From positions 94,199,777 through 94,263,776 of the forward strand of contig NC_083338.1 in the NCBI RefSeq assembly GCF_019175385.1: a DNA stretch of 64,000 nt, given 5' to 3'. The notes beneath the pieces are model-generated. The model saw nothing but the letters and a program-made list of their open reading frames with translations. It had not been told where the DNA came from and did no database searches. Position 1 is the first letter of the stretch. Each line of letters begins with the position of its first letter. The stretch comes from Lycium barbarum. Lineage: Eukaryota > Streptophyta > Magnoliopsida > Solanales > Solanaceae. Position numbers and translations under genes: made by a program. Below, one piece after another: positions 46,991-56,790 of this stretch.

Positions 46991-47937
46991 GCTATGTATA
47001 TGACATCATTAAGAGTACGAATATGTTATGAATATGAGATGTAAATGATCATGAGGGGAACCAAGTACGGATATGGGTATATGTATGCGGATACGCAGTA
47101 GAAACGGAATGTCTCTATGGAAAGTAAGTAAGTGCCATGAAGACGATATTATTGTCTCCCCTCCTATGCTACTTAACATGTTGTCTATTATGCTTCTATA
47201 TCGATGTTGATCATTCTTTACCTACTCAGTACATTCTTCGTACTGACGTCCTTTTGTTTGTGGACGCTGCGTCATGCCCACAGGTGCACAGGGAGACAGG
47301 CTCGATCTATAGCTGCTTTCCCAGAGATTATATAGCAGAGCTCCATTTCATTCGGAGCCATAACTTTTGGGTACTTATTCTTTTGTGTACATAATTATGG
47401 GCATAGCGGGGTCCTGTCCCGCTCATGTGATATGTTATACTCTTAGAGGCTCGTAGTCACGTGTATGGGGTTAAATATGTCTGGCCTTGTCGGTGTATGT
47501 TTTGTATATCATTTGGTTGGCCTTGTCGGCCCATGTACATTAATGTGGCTTAGACGCCTATGATGATATAGAGATGTTGTTGTCCAAAGGGACTAGTATG
47601 ATTGATGGATAAAAATGTATGTTTTACTATGTGGCTCACCTAGATGTTATGTTATAGTATGTTAAGTGGTGCCCGGGTGGGCTAGCACCGGGTGCTCATC
47701 GCGGCCCTCTAGACGGGTCGTGACAAAAGTGGTATCAGAGCAGTTTAGTCCTAGGGTATGTCTACGAGCCGTGTCTTGTAGAGTCTTGGTTATGGGTGTG
47801 TTGCGCACCACACATATAAACAAGAAGCTGTGGACATTTTAGGAAATGAATGACCTTCTTTCTTCAGAAGAATCGTGCGATAGAGCTATGATGTAAGAAA
47901 TTCTTGTTCCTTAATCGTGTGTTGTGTATTTCAGAGA

Positions 47938-49114
47938 ATGCCTGTAAAGAGAAAGACTACAGCAGCCCAAAAGGGCAAGACGGTAGCAGAAAAGCGGGCT
48001 GAAAGAGCACCGCCACCGGTAGTAGAGGAAAGTGAGTCCCAGAGTGCGGCTCAATCTCAGTCCTCCCAAACAGTGCCTATTACTGAGGAGCGTGAGGGAG
48101 CTTCAGCCCCAGCTCCAGCACCTCCAGCTCCTCCACCGGATGCATCTAGCCAAGATGTAAAAGAGGCCATACAGTTGCTTACACAGTTGGTTGCTACTCA
48201 GACTCAGCGGCAAAGTACAGGGCAGGGTGACAGGGCTATTAGTGCAAGGGCCCGTGACTTCATTACTTTAAACCCTCCGAAATTCTTTAGGTCAAAGCCG
48301 GAGGAGGACCCCCAGGACTTTATTGATGGTATGTTGAGGACGCTTCGATTGATACATGCTTCAGACACCGAGTCGGTAGAGTTAGCGTCATATAGATTGA
48401 GAGATGTCTCGGTCCAGTGCTATACAGTCTGGATGGCTTCACGGGGAGCCAATGCACCTTCCCCGGTGTGGCAAGAGTTTGTTGATGCCTTTCTCCGTCA
48501 TTATATGCCGTCATTCAGGCTATTCTATGACTAGTGCATCTCCACGGTTTCAAGGACAGAGCCTTGATAGATCGGCTCGTTCAGGGCCGAGTCCCGGTTA
48601 TTCAGGACCTCAATTCAAAGATGATTCAGGCCAGTCAAGGCCACCTGTACCACGATGTTCCCAGTGTGGGAAGTTGCATTGGGGTCGATGCCAATTGGGC
48701 TCAGATGGTTGCTATTCATGTGGTAAAACCAGGCCATATCATGCGTGATTGCCCCTCAGTACATGGTAGAGGTAGGACCCAGCTATCAGGGTCGGCAGCC
48801 GGATTATCAGCATCTGTACGCCCTACGGGGACAGGTTCACATGCGCCAGTCGGCCATGGTAGAGGTAGAGGGAGAGCTCCAACTTCTAGCGGTCCTCAGC
48901 ACCGTATTTATGCGTTAGCTGGGCGCCAAGATCTTGAGTCCTCTCCTGACGTGGTCACAGGTATATTATCGGTATTCTCTCATGATGTATATGCTTTAAT
49001 TGATCCGGGCTCCACATTGTCATATGTTACTCCCTATATAGCGGGTCGATTTAAAATTGAGCCGGAGTCGATCGAACCTTTTGAGGTGTCTACACCCGTG
49101 GGGGAGTCGGTAAT
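47938..49114 (+). pseudogene. E8 gag/protease pseudogene with internal gag deletion
   Basis: Starts at ATG 47938 just after GTATTTCAGAGA. The first ~190 codons are open: basic N-terminus MPVKRKTTAAQKGKTVAEKR, proline-rich part, LLTQLVATQTQRQ helix and most of the capsid-like domain to FVDAFLRHYMP. There about 370 bp present in E4 are missing, joining it to the linker before the zinc knuckle and ending the frame at 48534. The knuckle starts CYSCGK but an extra base shifts the frame inside it; the other frame continues with PGHIMRDCPS. Protease follows with ALIDPGSTLSYVTPYIAG and is cut by E9 at 49115. Confidence 0.87.
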
Positions 49115-50923
49115 TGTTACGCCCCGTACTTTCGCATATTCAGAAAAATTCGAAATAATTATGATTTGTAAGAAACAAGGTTATGTGTTGATCTGAATTT
49201 ATATATGTGTGTTCTTCATGAGAAATATTGGTGTGGAAATACGGAGGAAGGCCAAGGGCAAAACTGGAATTTTGGAAATTAGTTTCGGGAATTGCAAATA
49301 AGGTCCATGAATTATTGGGCTAAAAAAAATAAGAGAAATTGAGGCCCAAAAGAGATGGGGTGGCCGGCCAACATGGCCAAGCCCATTTGATTTTAATTAA
49401 TTTCCATGTGATAATTATTTAAAGGGGTATATATGAGTCATACTCATTTAGAAGCTTCAAGAAATAACCTAAGGAGAAAAGAAAGAAACAAGAGCAAAGA
49501 GATAGAGAGGGTTTCGGCCAAGAGGGAGAGAAAAACAAGACCCAAAATCTTGCCCCAAAAATTTGTTTCTCATAGTATTCCCACTAATTCAAGGGTCCCC
49601 GTTAACGTGGTGTAATCGTTGGAGCAAGAAAACCATCCTTTGTGGCAAGTTCAAGATTCTAGTTAAGTGGGAAGTTAAGAGAAAAAGGTAAGATTTCATC
49701 CTCTTTTATATGTTATGAAGGTTTGTTTGTGTTGTAGTATATGGAAATGAGTAGAAACTATGGAAATATGGAAGTTTGCAAAGTGGGTGTGCATATGTAT
49801 GTGTGGCCGTGTGTGTGTGTTAATGTATAAGTGTGATGAGTTGAATTTTATGTTGTATTCTAGTTGTGGTTATGATGGAATTTATATTGGAAGTGAAAGT
49901 TGAATGAATTTGGTTGAAGTTGGAAATATAGGTGTTAGCCGTGTGGATATGGAAATTGAAATGGAAATGAATTAATGTTGTTTAATATGCTAGTTGTGTT
50001 TTTAAGATCCTTGCAATGCAAATGTAGGCAAAATGGTCTAAGTTGGCATAGAAATGGAATGTAGAAGATTAGAAGTTTTGAATGAATTATGGCTTCGGTG
50101 GAAAGTTGGTATATTTTGTATATTTCGTGAATATTTTGTAGAAGGGATATGAAATGCTTCCGAATTATATTGTAATGATCTTGATTAGTCATGAATATGA
50201 AAACATTGAGTTTGGTTTGGAAATGGGAAGTTGGAATGAAGGTTATGACACTATGTTGGAAAGAGGACTAGTTATGTTATATTGTGTTATATAATGATTG
50301 TTGTTGTTGTTGATGTTGTTGTTGGGTTGTTGTTGATTGTTTTGGCCGAGTTGAATTCTCGGGGTGTCGTATTTATAGGGGAGGTGCTGCCGAAATTTCG
50401 GTAGACAAGTACTAATTCAAGATGGGATGCCAAAAGTCTTATAGTAACATTTGGTAAATGTGACCATTTGTAGGTTTTGGACGAAACGGGATTTGAGGTT
50501 TGGCGAGCGCAAAAGGCAAGAAGGTATGTAAAGCTCCACCTTTTCTTCTCTTGGCATGTCCTAGATGTATTAGGTTTGAATATGGACCTCGAGGACTACT
50601 CTACTCTTCGGAATCCGCGTCAAATTTTCCCTTTTTCCATTTAGTGGAATTGAACTAATTCTGTTGTAAATGGTTAGGAAAGTTGTCTAAATACCTAGAA
50701 CTTGTGTAAATAAAGTTCGATTACCTTAAAACCCTCATAAGCGACTCCATAAAGTTTATTATACATAATTTGTGTCCGCCACCTCGGTTGACCCGAGGCG
50801 GGCCCCACTATTCCCGCTTTGTCCTTTATGGTACTATTGTCTTATTTTCAAGTAATATAAAATGAAATGTTTTAACTACTCCTCTAGATATTAAATAAAA
50901 AATGATTTTAAATATCCTATTAA
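49115..50923 (+). mobile_element. E9: 5' part of an LTR related to E10
   Basis: Begins TGTTACGCCCCGTACTTTCG inside the E8 protease (preceding bases GTAAT, 49110-49114). Over 1.8 kb it shows the same order of parts as the E10 LTR: AAGGGCAAAACTGGAATTTT near 49255, GGCCCA/TGGGC words, AAGGTAAGATTTCATCC near 49688, GCTGCCGAAATTTCGGTAG near 50386, and GTATGTAAAGC at 50524-50534. It is clearly diverged from E10. Interrupted by E10 at 50924, so the rest is outside the window. Whether it is a solo LTR or part of a full element cannot be seen. Confidence 0.78.
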
Positions 50924-53203
50924 TGTTATACCCCGCGTTTTATGCAATTGGATAATTCAAGACAATCGCGGGAAGACGACAAGCAAGGCTACATTTTATT
51001 GTGTTTGGCATTTGAGTTATTTATGAAGAGTCTAGAAGTGGAAATAATGAGAGAGGTCAAGAGCATAAGGGGGATCCACGACATGACTCGTGAAAATATG
51101 AAGGAAGACGAAGGGCAAAATTGGAAGTTGGAAAAAAAAAATGTGTTTCATTAATTTCAAGAGCTAGCCCAAAATAAAGTTGGGCTTGAAATTTTAATCC
51201 AAAGAAGAGAGCCCAACCGGCCATGTTCATGGCCCAAAGCCCATGGGAAATTAAAATACATGGATAAATAAGATGGTTATCCTCATTTTCCTCCATAACT
51301 TAAGAAAGTTCAAGAAGAAACTTGAAGGAGAAAAACCAAGCTAGGTTTCGGCCATAGATAAATTTTCCAAGAAAAATTGATAAAATTCCCCTAAAAATCA
51401 TTTCCTACCAAGCAAAGAGTGCTTAACAAGGTGGAGTAGTCTTTGGAGCAAGAAAGATTCAAGATCCTCCAAGTTTCCAAGAATTAAACAAGTTGAGGAG
51501 TTGAAGAAGAAAGGTGAGTTTTTAATCTTGTTTTGTGTGTTATGAAGGTTTATATGTGTTGTTGTATGCCAAAATGAATGAAACTCATGAAGTAGAGGGA
51601 AATAGTATGTGGCCGTGTACCTCTACATAGGTATAGGAACCATGCTTCAATTAATTGGATTAGTTTTTGGTTATTATTTTGGGAATGTTATGTGAAAAGT
51701 GGAAGTTGAATGATTTTGGAGAGATTGTAGTTGTGTGTGCATGAGGTTGAAGCCGTGTGGTGTAGTGTGTGTGGTGACCGTGTGTGTGTGTTGTTGTTGT
51801 GTAGAGAAAGAGTGAATTAATGTTATTAGTAGCTTGATTGTTGGGTTGTGGATCCTTGTCGCTAACGAATGCCTAATAATTTTTGTGAAGTTGTTGCAAT
51901 TAGAGACTTGTTTAGGAGTTATATGAATGGAATATGATGTCTCTTTGTATGTATGAATGACAATGACGTTAGTATGGGATTGTCGGAATGTATATTATAA
52001 GGTTGATATTGTACTCATTGAAGTTGTATGGCTTTGAAGAAAGTGGCAAATTGATATTATGTGCCTGAATTGGAATATGTGAAGCGCTAGTGTGATTGTC
52101 GAATTTTGTTAACCGTTTGGCCGGGTTTGAATTCCCGAGTGGTGTTTGATGAAAATTTGATGAAATTGAATGTCGAGGATGGTATATTTACAGAGGAAAT
52201 GCTGCCGAAATTTCGGTAGCAAAGTCCTTCCTTAAGATTCTAACTCAAAGTGTACTAATGAAAGTTTTGGTAAACTTGACCAAATTGCAGATTTTGACGA
52301 GATTGTGACGCGATTTTGGAGTAGCTAAAGGAGCGGAGAGAGGTATGTAAGGCTTCACCCTTCTTTCTATGGCATGTCTTGGTTGTAAGAAGTCGGGCAC
52401 AAGCCTCGGGGACGACCTCAATCCCCGGAATCCGCACCTAAAGTTTTCAACTTTTCATTCAATTGAATTGAAGTAGGAAGTGCGCAAAATGATAGAAAGA
52501 CCTCCTAGACCTCTATGACGTGCGTAAATGGGACCCGATCACCCTAGAACCCTCACAAGTAATGACATGACCTGTAGTATATGTAAATAATATACGCCAC
52601 CTCATCCGGCCCGAGGTGGGCCCGCTACCCCCGGACTTTCCTATAGTATTGGTTGATGTACTTCAAGTGAACCCGAAGGGAACCTTTGATCCCGATCTTG
52701 TTACCATGAGATAAGTACTATGATTCCTCTAACGAGGATGCCTCTGTGATGACAAGGATGACCATGATGTTAGATAAGCGGGAATGCCTATAATACGTAC
52801 CACCGGAATGACCCTATGACTAAGACGACTAAGCTAAGCATCTTATACGAACATGAAAGTGACAAACTAATTCTTGAAACTTATTTATATTCCCTAGCCA
52901 TGATTTTATTTTCTAGAAGATTTCAAAGTCTATGAAATGACATCTATAATACCCCGATTTTATTTTACGTCCATTATACTATTATCCTCCATTGATACTC
53001 TCATCTTAAATACTTGTTTTCTTTCTGAGGTAAGACAAAACGATCACTATCCTTCCATAAGATAATCGGAGGTCACCGACCTTACGTCACTCCGATGGAT
53101 ACATGATTCTCCTTGGCCCCCTTGTACGCTTATACACTATATGTATATGTAGATAATGTAAGTAAATGTATGTAAAACACATATGTATGTACAAGCTGTG
53201 TAT

Positions 53204-53325
53204 ATAATCAAAGATCTAGAGCGCTATAGTCGCCGACATCCATACATGATACCAGAGTATGTCTATAATCAAAGATTCAGAGCGCTATAGACGCTGACAT
53301 ATAAGCATGATGTATGTACACGTAT
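53204..53325. repeat. 61-bp repeat, 2 units, in the E10 LTR
   Basis: Two units starting ATAATCAAAGAT and containing AGAGCGCTATAG; they recur with period 5,867 in the second LTR. A short CCCGGACGCGGGA doublet lies just downstream at 53403-53429. Confidence 0.75.
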
Positions 53326-53930
53326 ACGGGGAAGATGGGGATAAGGGCAGAGCGTTATACACGCATTTCCACCTGATCAGTTGGCATTACATGACATGAT
53401 ATCGTCCCGGACGCGGGATGCCCGGACGCGGGAAGTACATTTATGGCTAAATGGATCGGCTGCCGACGCCTCGGCAATATGAGACATCTTATTTTTACAT
53501 ATATGTATAAGAAGAGATTTTCAAAGGAAAGCTATGTAATAAGATGATATACTATGACACGAAATGCTATGATATGATAAGATAGGATATGATAAGCTAG
53601 ACTATATTGTGGCAAGCCACACTATGACATGATATGCTAGAATATAAAATACCGTGAGGTGATAAGCTACAATATGACCGGATACGACATACTATGATAG
53701 CGCAGAGCGTAATGTGACAAAATGCAACATGATATTAACCCTAGTTCCTAAGTCTACGAAAAAGAAACGTTGCAGAAGGAAAAAAAAAAAGGGGGAAACA
53801 AGTCCATATGAAAGCCGGCCCGAGAAGGGGCCTCGCTACGTGCAGGTTATTTTTCTTGCTGCATTATCGATCCTATGATTCCCTGATATTGTTAATCATG
53901 CTCTATATTACTGCTTCTATTATTTTCCAT

Positions 53931-53962
53931 GCCTTACATACTCGGTACACTATTCGTACTGA
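53931..53962 (+). promoter_or_regulatory. Conserved LTR motif: GCCTTACATAC plus hairpin (E10)
   Basis: GCCTTACATAC at 53931-53941 is a perfect 11-base complement of GTATGTAAGGC at 52343-52353. It is followed by TCGGTAC, a 7-base loop and GTACTGA; the A-to-G change in the first arm still pairs (G:U). Repeated at 59798-59829. Confidence 0.65.
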
Positions 53963-54364
53963 CGTCCCTTCTTGTGGACGCTGCGTTTCATGCCGCGCAG
54001 GTCAGCAGGCTGGTGGACGTGATCTATAGGAGCTTATCAGCAGTACTCTACAGTGCTCCAGTTGTTCCGGAGCTTTACTTCAGCGGTACTATTTTGTATA
54101 TGTATATTCGGGCACGATAGTACTCGGCCCTTTCTATGTGTAATTACACTATGTCTAGAGGCTCGTAGACAGATATGTACAGTCAGTCGGGTACAGTAGA
54201 TTTATGATGTTTGGCATGATAATGTTGTTGTCTAAAGTATTAACTATGTTTGCCAGTTTATGTTTCAAAAAAAAAAAATATATGGCACTGTTTATATAAG
54301 ATAGCTAAGGGGTGCTCGGTACAAGTATCGGGTACTCGTCACGGCCCCTAGTCGGGTCGTGACA

Positions 54365-54576
54365 GAAGTGGTATCAGAGCAGTTCGGTCCTAGGGTTTGT
54401 CTACGAGCCGTGTCCAGTAGAGTCTTGTCTATGGGTGTGTAGCGCGCCATACTTATAGGCAGGAGGCTACAGGGCATTTAGGAAATGTGACCTTCTTTGC
54501 ATTCTAAGATCGTGCGATAGAGCTATGCTACCAGGCTTCCACCTTCCTTTCCTAATCCTATGTTATGGTTTCAGTA
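54365..54576 (+). other. E10 leader with primer-binding site, copy 1
   Basis: Perfect 12-base initiator tRNA-Met site TGGTATCAGAGC at 54369-54380. The leader has the shared words TACGAGCCGTGT, TAGCGCGCCATAC and GATCGTGCGATAGAGCTATG and ends in GGTTTCAGTA before the gag ATG. Confidence 0.85.
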
Positions 54577-55983
54577 ATGCCGCCGAAGAAAAAGGCTACG
54601 ATGGCTGAGAAAGCCAAGAGAGTGGCGGCCAGCAGAGTCGAGCGGGAGCTAGAAGAAGAAGAATCTCATAATGAGGCTCCCCCTCAGACCGTTCCTGCTC
54701 CCCCTGCACCAGCAGAGCAGGGAAGAGTTCCAGCTCCAGCCCCCGCACCCCCAGTTCCACCGCCAGTAGCTCCGGGCCAGCAGATGGCAGAGGCCATCCA
54801 GTTATTGACCCAGTTAGTTGCCGCACAAGCTCAGCGGCAAGATATAGACACGGGAGACAGGGCGGTAAGCGCAAGGGCCCGAGACTTTATTACCCTGAAG
54901 CCGCCAGAGTTCTATGGATCAAAACCAGAGGAGGACCCGCAGAGTTTCATAGACGAGATGCTGAGGACTCTGAGAATTATATATGCTTCGGATACGGAGT
55001 CCGTGGAGTTGGCTTCATACAGGCTGCGGGATGTGGCAGTTCTGTGGTACGGTAACTGGATATCATCGAGGGGAGCAAATGCACCCCCTCCGGTTTGGCA
55101 GGAGTTCACTGAGGCATTCCTACGACATTTCCTACCGCCAGAGGTTCGACGGGCTCGAGCCGATATGTTCCTAAACCTTAGACAGGAAAATATGAGTGTT
55201 CGGGAATACAGTCTTCGTTTCAACTCATTGGCCAGGTATGCCCCAGCTATGATAGCGGATAGGGGAGATCATGTGCACCGTTTCGTGAGTGGGTTAGGGC
55301 CACATTTGGTTAAAGAATGCTTGACGGCCTCACTCCAAGACGGGATGACTATTACCCGTATCCAGGCCCACGCCCAAAATTTGGAAGAACAATATCAGCC
55401 ACGGAGGGAGGAGCGCTATCCAGACAGGGGTTCCCGAAAGAGAGGCCGGTTTTCCAGGACTAGAAGTGAGTACAGAGGGGGACAGACACAGGGGCAATTC
55501 GGGTACTCAGACCGACCGGCGGCCAGTGCACCTCCTCGATTTGCTGATAGGGGGTTTGACCGTTCTACTCACTCGAGACCGGATCAAGGTACCCGAGCCT
55601 CAGAATCTCAGTTTAGGGCTGATGCTGGCAGGATAATGTCACCCCCGCCACGATGTGCTCGATGCGGCAGGCCACACTCGGGAGAGTGCCGCGCAGGTAC
55701 GGGTGCTTGCTATACTTGTGGGCGGGTTGGCCATTTGATGCGTGATTGCCCATTGAGAGATGGCGGAGACCGAGCCCAGCCTACCGGGTCCGCAGTTGGT
55801 TCATCGTCGACCGTACGCCCTCAGGGACAGGCCTCCCAGGCTCCAGCAGGTCGTAGCCGAGGCAGAGGAGGGATACCCAGCGCAGCCGGTCCTCCACACC
55901 GTATATATGCACTGACAGGACGACAGGACCCTGAGCCTCCCGCTGATGCGGCCACAGGTACTTTTTGTTGGTATTTTCTATAA
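54577..55983 (+). CDS. gag: E10 gag polyprotein, copy 1 (intact)
   Basis: Open for 468 codons. I chose ATG 54577 (MPPKKKATMAEKAKR) because it aligns with the starts of the other gags and follows TTTCAG; an in-frame ATG at 54565 would add four residues. Parts in order: basic N-terminus, Glu- then Pro-rich segment (about 25-67), helix AEAIQLLTQLVAAQAQRQ (about 71-88), capsid-like retrotransposon gag domain (about 105-245, with ELASYRLRDVAVLWYG and FLRHFLPPEVRRAR), Arg-rich linker, a first CX2C-H-C finger at 360 and a canonical knuckle CYTCGRVGHLMRDC at 378-391, then YALTGRQDPE. It stops where protease would begin. Residue 136 is Tyr here, His in copy 2 and in the other families. It would form particles and bind RNA, but needs RT and integrase from elsewhere. 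Confidence 0.92.
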   Translation: MPPKKKATMAEKAKRVAASRVERELEEEESHNEAPPQTVPAPPAPAEQGRVPAPAPAPPVPPPVAPGQQMAEAIQLLTQLVAAQAQRQDIDTGDRAVSARARDFITLKPPEFYGSKPEEDPQSFIDEMLRTLRIIYASDTESVELASYRLRDVAVLWYGNWISSRGANAPPPVWQEFTEAFLRHFLPPEVRRARADMFLNLRQENMSVREYSLRFNSLARYAPAMIADRGDHVHRFVSGLGPHLVKECLTASLQDGMTITRIQAHAQNLEEQYQPRREERYPDRGSRKRGRFSRTRSEYRGGQTQGQFGYSDRPAASAPPRFADRGFDRSTHSRPDQGTRASESQFRADAGRIMSPPPRCARCGRPHSGECRAGTGACYTCGRVGHLMRDCPLRDGGDRAQPTGSAVGSSSTVRPQGQASQAPAGRSRGRGGIPSAAGPPHRIYALTGRQDPEPPADAATGTFCWYFL

Positions 55984-56790
55984 TATGTGCATTAATTGAT
56001 TCGGATTCTATCTTATCCAACCCTGCCCTTTTGTATTGCTAAACATACTAAGAATTTGGATATTAGAGTGAGGAATAGTCACCCGCACAGGTAAAAAGTG
56101 AATCTTTGTGATTGCGAAGGCTAAAATAGTCATTAAAAGAGAAATATTCGCTACGAGGGTGTTCAAACATTGCTGAGACCCCAACTTACCCCATATTATA
56201 TAATATAGGTAGTACGGGGAAGCGGAAGTAAAAATACTAACACTGAAACGCTGAAATGCATCAAAGTTTCAAGGTTAAGCGTGCTCAGGTGGGAGTAATT
56301 CCATGATGGGTGACCCCCTGGGAAATATGCCGAAAATTTCGTAAATGCAGAAATAAGAAACGAATGTAAAATTAGGTAGCCCAGAGTAAATTGGGGTGTG
56401 GAAAGTGGTTAGAAACCCCACACGAGTCACATAGGCCGAGCTGGACGGAACTAACGGAAAAAGGGGAAGCCGTGACAACAGAAAGCTTTGGGAATGAAGG
56501 AGGAAAGTACAGAGGTCACAGGGTGAGACCGATATTGAGCCCACATTAGCTAAGGCAAGGAATCCCTAATATGGTAATATACGGGAATATTTCTAGTGAG
56601 GGAATTGACACAGTAGACGTCACGAAGGAAGAAGCACAACTGCGAAGATCGCAAAGAGGGCAACCTAAGCTTCTAAGATGGACATGCTAAGTGACACGAG
56701 GCATCTGCGAAGGAGACCTCCCCGAAGTATAATACTATGCTATGAGGCCAGTTCAACATTCGAGGACGAATGTTCTAAAGCGGGGGAGGA
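55984..56790 (+). other. E10 post-gag region, copy 1: protease remnant, 5S-like segment, polypurine tract
   Basis: The sequence around 55955-56035 still resembles the start of protease in E8 (GCATTAATTGATTCGGATTC against its GCTTTAATTGATCCGGGCTC) but has lost the frame. From about 56140 to 56470 it is homologous to the E6 5S module. No RT or integrase motif is present. It ends with the inverted repeat AACATTCG-AGGA-CGAATGTT (56755-56774) and the tract AGCGGGGGAGGA directly before the LTR. Confidence 0.8.
56234..56326 (+). pseudogene. 5S rRNA-derived segment inside E10, copy 1
   Basis: 93 bp that align without gaps to bases ~10-102 of plant 5S rRNA. The 5' half is well diverged (about half to two-thirds matching), while GGTTAAGCGTGCT (box A region) and GATGGGTGACCCCCTGGGAA (box C region) are nearly exact. 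It shares the box C change CCCCCTGG with the E6 copy, which supports a common origin. No T-run terminator follows. Confidence 0.82.

Larger units (their letters stand above)
45195..47725 (+). repeat. E8 5' LTR
   Basis: 2,531 bp, from TGTTACACCTCGGAAAATCT to GGTCGTGACA; the same family as the solo LTR E7 and related to E4. It has CTAAGGTAAGATTTATGG near 45915, GTATGTAAGGC at 46417-46427 and the hairpin TCAGTAC/GTACTGA at 47226-47246. The arm before the hairpin has decayed to TTCTTTACCTAC. Confidence 0.88.
45195..49114 (+). mobile_element. E8: E4-family element, 5' part, cut by E9
   Basis: 5' LTR 45195-47725, leader with a perfect primer-binding site TGGTATCAGAGC (47730-47741), and gag/protease to 49114, where E9 begins. 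The rest of pol and the 3' LTR are outside the window. It lies in the E6 3' LTR in the same orientation. Gag is damaged by an internal deletion and a frameshift. Confidence 0.87.
50924..54364 (+). repeat. E10 LTR copy 1
   Basis: 3,441 bp, from TGTTATACCCCGCG to GGGTCGTGACA. The U3 region has several GCCCA/TGGGC words (51165-51245), a type bound by TCP factors in plants. A candidate TATA-like ATAAATAA is at 51263-51270. Downstream are AAAGGTGAGTTTTT near 51514, the perfect palindrome-like GCCGAAATTTCGGTAG near 52203, GTATGTAAGGC at 52343-52353, a two-unit repeat of about 61 bp (53204-53325) and the conserved hairpin at 53942-53962. Confidence 0.93.

Noticed and set aside
54369..54380. tRNA gene fragment
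   Set aside because: The 12 bases are the primer-binding site complementary to the initiator tRNA-Met 3' end; no tRNA body is present.
54596..55223. Minus-strand open frames overlapping E10 gag
   Set aside because: They are shadows of the GC-rich gag frame; none has a recognisable domain.
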